A stretch of 64,000 nucleotides of DNA, from NCBI RefSeq assembly GCF_022201045.2, contig NC_068564.1, positions 18,381,001 through 18,445,000 on the forward strand, read 5' to 3'. This DNA is from Citrus sinensis. Taxonomy: Eukaryota; Streptophyta; Magnoliopsida; Sapindales; Rutaceae. This document shows, in pieces, positions 55,534 to 64,000 of this stretch (its first letter is position 1; each line of letters starts with the position of its first letter). Both the position numbers and the translations under genes were made by a program. The notes beneath the pieces are model-generated. The model ran no database searches. It saw only the letters and a list, made by a program, of their open reading frames with translations, and was not told the DNA's origin.

Positions 55534-56073
55534 GCCCTCACCAATCTTGGTTTGCTATAGAGTTTTAATGGCAAATTACCCCCAAGATATATCAAATCCT
55601 GAATACAATCTCTAGCAAATAAGATTGTATTTCCAGAACATATATGAAACCTGCAAAAAATCTGATATCTCTTATTGTATATCTTTCTTATTATGAAGAA
55701 GATGTTTAATAAAGAATACAACCATTCGAAATGGTATTTCTTCAAAGACACTCTTTTTGGTTTGATTTTGCAACGTTTGACACTTGAAATTTTCAAGCTT
55801 GCTAACCGTTTTCTAGTTAACGCCTTTCTGGAAATAAACGGTTAACCGTTTTCTCAATAAACGGTGAGCGGTTTTATTCCAGAATGTAAAATACGTTGCT
55901 CACTGTACATAAACGGGTAACCGTTTTCTCAATAACTGGTGAACCGTTTTCTCTAGAACATAAAACATGCTCTCTGGAGTAAAACGGTTAGCCGTTTTCT
56001 CAATAAACGGCAAACCGTTTTCGTCCAGAATATCAAACCAAAAAACTTGAAAGATGTTACAATCTCTCTTACA
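55441..56073 (-). repeat. 5' LTR of the copia element
   Basis: It has the same length and ends as the 3' copy. A TATATC box on the minus strand near 55586-55593 is a likely promoter TATA, placing the RNA start around 55555-55565. Confidence 0.92.
55804..56025 (-). promoter_or_regulatory. AACGG/CCGTT array in the copia U3 promoter
   Basis: About eleven AACGG or CCGTT cores occur in about 220 bp, mostly as pairs such as AAACGGTTAACCGTTTTCTC and AAACGGCAAACCGTT. The connecting text CCGTTTTCTCAATAA recurs. AACGG is the core of the plant MSA element bound by three-repeat MYB proteins. The array is upstream of the likely TATA. The same array is in the 3' LTR at 50655-50876. Confidence 0.7.
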
Positions 56074-56078
56074 CAAGT

Positions 56079-57120
56079 AAATTAGAGAACGTGACTTGGA
56101 GATCTCTCTGGATTCAACTTCTTGTTCTGCCTTAAACAATTAAGAAGAAATTGAAGAATAGTCCGTACATTTTCATGCCAAATTGCTTCTAAGCAACATA
56201 TATTACTATAATTTCAATCTCTCAATAAATGAAGTAGTGACAAGTGTCAACAGCAATGGCTACTACGAAACAAGACCACTACAGGACAAAAACGCTACTT
56301 GTCTAGCACTCCTAAACTATCCGCAAAATTTAAAAACTATAGGTCATATTATTTATATTTGTCAAACAAGAAGGAGCAAAGTGTCAATTTAAAAGTTATA
56401 AATGGGAAGCAGAGACGGTCATTCTAGGTCTCGCCTCCATTTTGTACGCCGCAATCCTTATGAAAATAAAATATTCCTTCCAACTGGTCTTAAAACCATT
56501 CATCATGCAGTTTATCTTTACCTTCAAAATTGCTTTTTTAGATGTAATTTATCATCTTCATTCACTTGCTTGCACAACTTCAAAATTCCAAAATCTCATT
56601 CCAACAACTATTCCAACCGATTCGATACTGGCAGTCAAAGACCGAACTTCACTTGAATTTTTTTTCAATAACTTAAGTAGATCCCCCAGTTAATTATATT
56701 ACTCACCCAATGAATCTCTGTTTCTTTGATTACATCATTGAATTTTTTGTTATGTTTTTTAATATTTTTTTTATGAAGCATAAAAAATGAATTGCATTGT
56801 TGATAGATTTTATTGGGTTGAATATTTTTGTTAATTGTCACTGCAGGATAAGGAGTGTAGTCGAAAAATCTGTCTAATATATTATATTAAGTTTGTATTG
56901 GAAAATTGATGGCAAGCATTTGCTTTTGTTTAGCAAATGAAGTGGGCAATGGCCTACCCCCATTTTGGCCGCAAAAGGCAGACTGGGAAACACCAGCAAT
57001 CAATTGCAATCGTAGTGTCATCCCTCGTTAATTTTAAAAAAAATTTTATTATTTAAATTTAGAGTTTTAATTTGGTTTTTATTTTATTCAAACGTTTTTA
57101 TAAATAAATTGAAATATATA
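56079..57120. other. intergenic DNA without a gene
   Basis: No recognisable gene. Frames of 69-84 codons at 56.2-56.7 kb have no family resemblance that I can see. Confidence 0.5.
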
Positions 57121-58060
57121 TGTTTTTGATAAATTTTGGGGGTAGGAAAAGATAAACCTATCTAGAACAATGAATTTATATTTTTAGGGAAGACGAGGTA
57201 CCTTGCTGGTTGTTGTGTGCGTTGTATCTGAAATTCAGGGACTTGAGAAGGGAAGAGGGAATGGCAAGAATGGAGAAAGGTCAGAACCAAGAAAAAGTCC
57301 TTCTAAATGAGCTTCACGCTTGCAAAAGAGTGAAATAGAGGTTAGAGGTTGTTTTCGATAGATTTTGGGGTAGGAAGAGCCAAACTTATCTAGAACAATG
57401 AATTTGTATTTTTGGGAGAGACGGGGTACCTCTCTGATTTGTTGTGTGCGGTGTATTTGAAATTCGGGAGGGCGAAAAAGGTAGAGGGAGTGATAACAAT
57501 GGAGAAAGGTCAGAACCAAGAAAAATGTTCTTCAAAATGAGCTTCACACCTGCAAAATAATGAAATAGAGGTTAGAGGTGAAGCCGGGGTACCCCGGCGT
57601 TCACACTCCGACACTCAAGTTAGCAAACTCAAGTTTTTTATGGTCAAGAGAGCTTGCCAGCCCTCTGTAAATCAAGGTTTAAGGTTGAAGAAACCCTATT
57701 GTTTTCGACATATTTTGGGGTAGGAAAAGCCAAAATATATCTTGAACAATGAATTTATATTTTTGGGGGAGATGGGGTACCTCACTAGTTTGTTGTACGC
57801 AGTGTAGTGTATCTGAAATTTGGGAGAGGTGAGAAAGGGAGAGGGAGTGGTAACAATAGTGAAAGGTCAAAACCAACAGGGGTGTCCTTCAAAATGGGCT
57901 TCACGCCTAGAAAACAGTGAAATAGAGGTTAGAGGTGAAGCCGGGGTATCCCGGCGTTCACACTCCGACACTTAAGTTAGCAAACTCAAGTTTTTGTGGC
58001 AAAGAGAGCTGGCTAGCCCTCTGTAAATTAGAGTTTAAGATTGAAGAAAATCTCTTTTTT
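57121..58060 (-). repeat. three-unit tandem repeat, 229 and 351 bp apart
   Basis: The words TTTTGGGGTAGGAA, then AACAATGAATTT, GGGGTACCTC and GAGAAAGGTCAGAACCAA recur in order from about 57123, 57352 and 57703. The second and third units also carry a 120-bp block with AGCCGGGGTACCCCGGCG and CACTCCGACACTCAAGTTAGC. That block in the third unit (GGGGTATCCC) has lost the palindrome by one base. No protein is seen. Confidence 0.85.
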
Positions 58061-58114
58061 AGAGTGTGAGTGTTAATGGTGAGTGAGAACATGATAGAGA
58101 ATGAAACCTAGGCG

Positions 58115-58126
58115 CCTTTATATATG
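58115..58126 (-). promoter_or_regulatory. possible TATA box of the 57-58 kb repeat, minus strand
   Basis: CCATATATAAAGG on the minus strand is followed by GCGCC and a C/A/T-rich leader-like stretch toward 58030. It would drive transcription through the tandem repeats. This is a guess from sequence alone. Confidence 0.35.
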
Positions 58127-58477
58127 GAGTACCTCAGCTGCCACGTGGCATACCCTTTTTGGCTAACGTCCTTTTACCTCTTTATAATTTTTGGGCCGTT
58201 ATCTGCATGTTCACAGCGTATCTCATCTTTTGAAAATGTGTCATGCGCTGGATAGTGGTCCAAGGTACCTCTGCAGTAGCTGTCGGGTAGGCGGTTGGGG
58301 ACCACTGTCCTTGGGACAGTGTCCTTCACTTTTGGCAGAGGTGGCAGGCGGCTGTCCCTCCTTTTAGCACATCATTTTTTATTCCTAATTCTGATAAAAT
58401 CGAATAATATCTTTTAGAAGGCGGAAACGTTTCTCATGGCGGATATTTTCGGAGGATTCTCTTACATCTGTTTTGCC

Positions 58478-58650
58478 GAGTACCTCTAATTGTACAGGGT
58501 ACCCCTATTTATATGGGGTACCTCTAATTGTGTGGGGTACCTCTATTTGTGTGGGGTACCTCTATTTGTGTGGGGTACCTCTAATTATGCGGGGTACCTC
58601 AAATCACGCCGGGCACCTCGGATTGTGCGGGGTACCTCAGATTGTGCCGA
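58478..58650 (+). repeat. minisatellite of GGGGTACCTC units (about 19-22 bp)
   Basis: About eight units of the form TGTGTGGGGTACCTCTAATT follow one another, with differences in the spacer bases (ATTTG, ATTAT, AATCAC, GGATTG). The GGTACC core is kept in nearly all. One reads GGGCACCTC. The reading frames through it are repetitive and not a gene. Confidence 0.88.
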
Positions 58651-60430
58651 AATCATTTCATTGGTTAACACGTGGCGCTCTATTGCCTTTCCAATTTTTC
58701 CCTCAAACATCCCCCTAGTTTCTTTTTGGCGAGAAGTATTGGAGGCAAAAGAAACTCATTGTATGAGTGACACGTGGCGACGCGGCTGGACCAGGGGGTA
58801 CCTTACTTAGTTTCTTCCCTTGACTAAACTTTGTGTACTTTGAACTAAAAATCTTCTCTTTGTTTTTTCCTTTTCCTATTTTTTTTTTACGATGAGAACA
58901 AACAGTCATCTGACATGCAGTTTGAATTTTAAAAATATCAATCTCACGAAAACATCCCTGAACTCCTTTCTTGGGCAGCGTGTTCTGTCAGGTTGAATTA
59001 AAAACTCCTGATGTGTGTCAATCTTCTTTCATTTATTTTGAAAATCCCCAAACGATCTCCCAAAAATTGATTATTTTCAGTAGCCTTTTTCTTTCATAAT
59101 TTCGTCTCCTCTTCTAACTGTATCAACATTGCTCACAGGTAAAAAAAAAAAAATTTTTACTCGTTTTTTTTTATGCTCGTTCATCTTCCCCTGGGCTTTA
59201 TTCTCCCTTTACTCTTTTTCTTTTATTTCCTTCTTCTTCTGTTTTCTTTCTTTCTCATTTTCTTTCTTCCTTTTCTTTCTTTCTTCTTTCTTTTTTCCCT
59301 TTTTTTTTCCTTTTCTTTCTTTCTTCTTTATCTTTCTCTCTCGGCCAACATTGATCTGGTTTTCCGGCGTGGATCTCGACTGCTGCAGTGGCGGTTTTGG
59401 GCTACAGGTCTGGTCGGTTTAAGGCGGTTTTTAGGTGGCTCACGGCGGGATCTCGGTCCGACGATACACACGGTAACCCCCATCCTTATGTCTTCATTTT
59501 ATCCTCGCTTTCTCTCTCTTCTTTCTCTTTTTCTTCTCTCTTTTTCTTCTTTCTTTTTCATCTTTCTTTCTCGTTTCGACCGGCATTTTTCTTGGAGATT
59601 TCCAGCGTTTTGGTGGCTGTAGCCGCGGCGGTCGACGTCGGTTTGGTGCCTGCAGTCGCGGCAGCCGGCGTCGGTTTGGTGGCTGCAGTCGCAATGGCCA
59701 GCGTTGGTTCGGTGGCTGCAGCTCTCCCCCCCCCCCCCCGGCGTTGGTTTGCTGCAGCTTCTCCGTTTTTTATTTGCTCTTTTTTTTTGGTTCTCGGCAG
59801 AGTTCTCCCTTGGTGGTTTCCGGCATCCTTCTCGCGATCTCCGGCGTCAGTTCTCGGTGGTTGCAGCCATGACAGCCAACGCCGGTTGCTGCAGCTTCTT
59901 CGTTCTTCATTTTATTTATTTACTTATTTATAAATAATTACATAGATTTAAGCTTATTTTTTATTTTTATACTTGCATATTTTTACCTATTGTTTTTTGT
60001 TGCCTGCAGCTTTGTCTCCCCAACGATTATCAATCCCGATCTGCCGAGTTGGTGAATCACAGGTATCCCTCTTCATTACTCCTCCTTTGGCGCATTTACA
60101 GTGACGTTATTTTGCATACTCTGAAAAAAATTATTTTTTTATTATTATTTTTTTTTTGTGGTTGGTGTTTGCATTTGGTGGTTGGTGTGTGGTGGGTGGT
60201 GTTTGGTATGAATATATTGTTGTTTGGGGAACTTGTGACTTATTGGATGTGTAGTTGGGGGCTTGTGGATATGTTGTTAGGGAACTTGTGGCTTGTAACT
60301 CAGGAACTTTGTGGCTTGTTGGATGTATTGTTGGGGGTTTGTGGATGAGTTGTTGGGGACTTGTGGCCTGGTGGATATGTTGTTGGGGGAAAGTAGATGG
60401 GCAAGAAACATACGGGACTCGTGAGGAAGC
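58651..60430 (+). other. leader-like low-complexity DNA upstream of the transposon gene
   Basis: Pyrimidine-rich (TTTC/TTCC) tracts lie at about 59150-59345 and 59500-59580. A degenerate repeat of about 45 bp built on GTCGGTTTGGTGGCTGCAGT spans about 59610-59725. A G/T-rich stretch with CTTGTGG and TTGGATGT words spans about 60150-60395. The long open frames here follow from composition. Splice-like and leader-like features would fit the 5' untranslated part of the gene starting near 60434, but no exon can be fixed. Confidence 0.5.
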
Positions 60431-60433
60431 GAC

Positions 60434-62690
60434 GTGCAGTTGGGGGCTAGGAAGGTTGACAACCCTCCTGCGGGTTCTCCTTCCCACATCTCCATTAACA
60501 AGGGGGATAGGTCCTCCCCTAGTACCTCTAGGAGTTGCAACTCTCGTTCTGAGCTCCATCCCCCTAGGAGTACCCCTCGTGTCAGCCCACGCTTTCCCAG
60601 TAAACGGTCAACCCCCCATCCTCGAAAGAAGGGTAGGTCATCCAAGCCTAAGGTTCCAGCTCGTTCCTCAGACCGGCCTCCCAAATCTCCCCCTGCCACA
60701 CCTTCAAAATCTGGCAACCTTTTTCCCTAGGCACTAAGAGGGCTACTTTGGAGGATTTAGAACAAATTAAAGCCAAATACAATATTCATCCCTCTGTTCA
60801 GCTTAGGGTACCCCATGTGGATGAGCGACCTGAGTGTCCGAAGTCTGATGAGATTGCTCTCCATATTTACCTCTTTAATCTAGGACTCTGCATGTCCCTC
60901 CAACCTTTCTATATGAGAATGTTTAGTTATTTGGGGGTAGCTCCTGGGCAGCTGTCCCTTCCGGGGTGGAGGACGCTTACAGGCTTACATGTGTTATGGT
61001 TGGAGGTACTGAAGCGCGACATTTCAATTCGGGAGTTCATGGGCCTTTACCAATTCAAAAAGCCTAAGGGTCCCGGTATTGCTTACTTCTCCGCTTGGGG
61101 TGATCATGGTCATATTGTTGAGGGGAACCCCGCCTTAAAGAAGAGTTACTGAAAGGGATGGCTTGTTGCTGAGGGTAGATAGGGGATAGAGACTCTAGGT
61201 GAAAAGGGCAACCCTGTGGAGGTTCCAAATTCCTTCAATGTAGACTGTAAGTATCTTCCTTGTTTACGGTTATTTATTGTAATCTTTTGCATGAATGTCT
61301 CGCTAACCTTGGGTTCTCCATGCTTTTGCAGGTGTGACGTGGGCTAAAGGATCATGCCCACTTCAGGAGGTGGGGAAAGAGGTGAAGGAGTTTATGGAGA
61401 GGCTCCGAGGTGCATAGAGGGGTAGTGATGTGCTAGAGGAGAGCCGATTATGGAGAGTAAAGCTGATCAACCAAAGTCCTCCACCTGCTTCTGGGGGTGA
61501 CTCATGTATAATTTGGATGTCGGGGGGTACCCTATTATTATCTACGGGACTGGGGTACCCCATTATCATCGCATTCTTTATTTGGCTTCCCCGCTTTTCA
61601 TTTCTCATTTTTGCTTTTGTAGTACTTAGTACTTGTCCGGCTAACATAATTTTAGTGCATTCGGTGCAGTCATGGAGTCAGCGGGTGACGCTTTTAATGT
61701 ATTTTTTCAAGCGGTAGTGGGTGGTGCTTCCGGATCTCAGGATTCGGCGGTATCCCAGAAAAGTTCCCGGCCGCCTCGAGCTCCCGGACCAAAGGGAAAA
61801 TCCCAGAGTACCTCCCACAGCGGGTCGAAGGGTACCCCTCGCTCGAAGAAGAGAAAATTCGGGTTGGTTTCCGCTTTCCCTGATGAGATGCGTGAAGGTG
61901 ACCTAGACCCGGCTTCCAACAAGGAGGTTTCGCATTTGACTCGCTGTTTCTACTACTCTGCTGAAAATGTTACCTCCGAGGTTGCTGAAGAGATTGATAA
62001 GATGAGTTTGAGCCAGCGCTATGGTTAAGCACTTAGGGCTACCCAAGAGGTAAGCTTTAATGGGGTACCCCGGGTGTATCCTCTATTTTTATTTATTTAC
62101 TCTTATCGCCATACACATATATTTAATATGTCTTTTACAACCTGCAGGCATCCTATCTTCTCAGCCACTGTCTTCCAGATCTCGACTCGCTTGTTGCTGC
62201 CCAATCAGAGGTTGACAAGTTAATGGGTGAGCTCCGAAGTCGTCAGTCTCGCAAGGACGAGCTTACTCGAGAAGTCAAGACTTTGCAGGAACGCATTACT
62301 GGCCTTTCTGGAGAGAAATCTCGAGTGGAGAAGGATTGTGACGAGTTGAGGGCCACAAACGAGGATCTGTTATCCCGACAAAAGACGATGGCAGAGGATA
62401 CGTTCTCACTCATCATGACGGAGGTGTAGAGCGTGGATCCGAAACTGGAGGTACCCCGTGTGCAGAAATTTTGTCAACAAGGCCACGATTCTGAAGACAA
62501 TTTCGGAGAGGAAGAAATCTTCCCATGCACAATCGGGTACCCCTTCCGGGTCGTCTAGGGTACCCCGCGTGCTTCAGTCGTTGCCTGCCTCAGATGTCCC
62601 TACTTCGGTTGCTCATATTCCGGGTACCTCAGAGTCCTCTGCTAATCGCCTTCCGGAGACAGAAAACGGGGATGGTGTTCCACCCTCGGT
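60434..62690 (+). pseudogene. transposon-encoded protein of the 'putative gypsy type transposon' kind, broken
   Basis: A Ser/Pro/Arg-rich N-terminus (60434-60727) is followed, in another frame from about 60745, by IKAKYNIHPSVQLRVPH and EIALHIYLFNLGLCMSLQPF, then PGWRTLTGLHVLWLE. This is the conserved region of plant proteins annotated as putative gypsy type transposon (the Transposase_28 family, as I recall it). TGA at 61150-61152 interrupts it. A GT donor at 61247 and AG at 61330-61331 join in frame. Acceptor 61668-61669 opens an exon with a Ser/Lys/Arg-rich region, ending at a GT at 62050. Acceptor 62146-62147 opens a coiled coil (ELRSRQSRKDELTREVKTLQ and on) to TAG 62427-62429, with another stop (TAA) near 62026. 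The coding region itself carries many GGTACC. Function unknown. Confidence 0.55.
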
Positions 62691-62699
62691 GTAGCCGCT

Positions 62700-64000
62700 T
62701 CATAGTGCTCTTGTCTTTTTGGATCTATCCACATTTTGCTATTTGGAAATTGTTTCTTTCTTTTTGGTTTCTTGGGATATTTTGTATTTTGGGACTTCTC
62801 TTTTGTTATTATACCATGCCACCGAGCACTCTTGTATTTTGCATCATTGTTATCTGTAAATGAATGTTGGGCTAAACTGTTATCTTGTAAATTTCTAGGG
62901 CATCTCTCATTTTTTTTTATTGAAATGGGGTACCCCTGGTACCTTAACAAATATTCGACATCAGGCGGATTTCCCACAAATTTGGTGCATGTCCTTCTCG
63001 AAAACTATGGCGGATTCCCCACAAATAGGTTAACAAAATATCATCATGATATCTCGATCAAACGTTGAAAGCGCAATTGGTCCAACCAATCACTTTCTTA
63101 TTCTTTCGAAGTTCTCTCCGAATTTTTTGAATAGTTTACCCCCTACTTTGCTCAAGTGAGAGGACGTGGGTGTACTCATACCTAAGCTGAACCTCGTGGC
63201 ACTAGGGTATGCCAGTTTTACTCCACCCTCGGGTCCTCTTTGACCCTCCCTCTCTTTGTTTAGGTATCTTTGTCATGCTTCCGTAGAAAGGCTACCCTTG
63301 GGCTGTTCTCTCCGTTGCCCATCTTGGCTTTGCATAGATCGTCACGATCTAGGCATATCAGGTACCCTGGCTGGTCCTGTGATAGGTTAGTCATAATTGA
63401 CAAGCGTATGGTGAGAATTGCATATAATCAGATGCGATGGTATATTAATGGTGATAAATGAATATAATCCGCATTCTAAGATCGAAGTAGTGAAAAATAA
63501 AGAAAAAACTCACATCATATTTGTTGAGAAAGAAAATGCATTTATAGATAACGAAAGCGTTGATCAATACATGACTTAGCTTTGTTACCCTGAGGAGAAC
63601 GGGAGACTGCAAGACCTCCTATCCTTTTCATTTGAAAATTAAAGAAACTATAAAGTTGCAACTGACCAATATAGGGCATTTGGGGTACCCCATTTGGCCT
63701 ACCACACAAAAACGTTAAAGAAAGCAAATAATAACAAAAAACTAGAGGTTAAGACACTGTCCTTTAGTAATATTTCCGTAGCATTGCAGCATTCCAGGTG
63801 TGCCTCACGATTGTCTCATCCATGTAGAGTAGCTTGTATGCCTGTTACTTCATGGCGGGATAACCCAATTTTATCAAACATATGGCGATTCCTTCGGATA
63901 TGCTTATTGCTTATCTCAAGCCTTCTTAGGGTTCCTCTTGGTGTATTTGAAGAGTGACTTTCTGGCGTGGGGTACCTCGGAGGTACCCTTAATTAGTGTA
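62700..64000. other. 3' flank of the GGTACC-rich element (runs off the window)
   Basis: GGTACC occurs at about 62934, 62948, 63361, 63684, 63970 and 63981, including GGGGTACCCC near 62934 and 63684. No gene was recognised. The element probably continues past the window end, so its borders are not known. Confidence 0.5.

Larger units (their letters stand above)
50292..56073 (-). mobile_element. complete Ty1/copia retrotransposon, minus strand (5782 bp)
   Basis: Two 633-bp LTRs of equal length (50292-50924 is 3', 55441-56073 is 5') and CAAGT duplicated at 50287-50291 and 56074-56078 define the element. The order on the minus strand is gag, protease, integrase, RT, RNase H, as in Ty1/copia. The purine tract AGTGGGGAT adjoins the 3' LTR. 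No tRNA-type primer-binding site follows the 5' LTR; the gag ATG is only about 30 nt away. I count about 8 differences between the LTRs (near 98.7 per cent identity), so insertion is fairly recent. Two single-base losses, near 54932 and near 52190, break the polyprotein. Confidence 0.95.

Noticed and set aside
58473..58810. Repetitive ORFs over the GGGGTACCTC units; possible CRISPR-like array
   Set aside because: Units are head-to-tail with 10-bp variable bits, not repeats with unique 30-bp spacers. This is plant nuclear DNA, so it is a minisatellite.
59129..59933. Overlapping long ORFs (97-181 codons) rich in Phe/Ser/Leu
   Set aside because: They read through TTTC/TTCC tracts and GC-rich tandem repeats. 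Several overlapping frames are open at once, which is a sign of composition, not coding.

Overview
This is plant nuclear DNA: AT-rich, with plant-type introns, a UDP-glycosyltransferase (UGT) of the plant family-1 type and nearly every class of plant transposable element. The UGT and element families suggest a eudicot, perhaps a woody one. The species cannot be fixed from the sequence (Citrus would be a weak guess). I found no intact host gene. The only recognisable host genes are two tandem UGT copies, both pseudogenes.

Layout. 1-5.4 kb: a non-autonomous CACTA transposon (1301-4869, TAG target duplication) carrying a gene-like fragment and a possible SINE. 6.5-7.05 kb: a 262-bp tandem duplication. 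7.2-12.56 kb: an Athila-like Ty3/gypsy relic truncated at both ends, split between RNase H and integrase by a nested solo LTR (10789-12119, CTTAC duplication). 12.6-14.35 kb: a decayed gypsy relic ending in an LTR. 16.3-18.66 kb: a large Tekay/Del-like solo LTR. 19795-25592: a nearly intact young gypsy element with one difference seen between its LTRs, a GATAG duplication, one nonsense codon and one frameshift. 25959-28847: a PIF/Harbinger-type DNA transposon that keeps only a broken Myb/SANT-like gene. 29-31.9 kb: LINE fragments and other repeat debris.

32.0-43.0 kb: two tandem UGT pseudogenes. The first carries a 19-bp frame-shifting duplication and a nonsense codon. The second has many lesions and a 5.8-kb L1-type LINE in its intron (35873-41708, 19-bp duplication). 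46634-48984: a 2.35-kb gag-only copia-type element (TR-GAG-like, ATCTA duplication). 50292-56073: a complete Ty1/copia element on the minus strand (633-bp LTRs, CAAGT duplication) with two single-base frame breaks. 57.1-64 kb: a different repeat family, full of the palindrome GGTACC, with tandem repeats and a broken multi-exon gene for a 'putative gypsy type transposon'-like protein with a coiled coil.

The most interesting signals are these. (1) The copia element has no recognisable tRNA primer-binding site; instead, a 16-nt segment next to its 5' LTR is perfectly complementary to a segment inside that LTR, suggesting self-priming or a fold-back origin. (2) The gypsy LTR has three consecutive hairpins with a conserved core and compensating outer stems. 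(3) GGTACC is strongly enriched in the last 7 kb. (4) The copia U3 holds a dense AACGG/CCGTT array. (5) A similar 18-bp ACTGTTCAC-type array occurs in two unrelated retroelements. All similarity calls are from reading the sequence; no database search was run.
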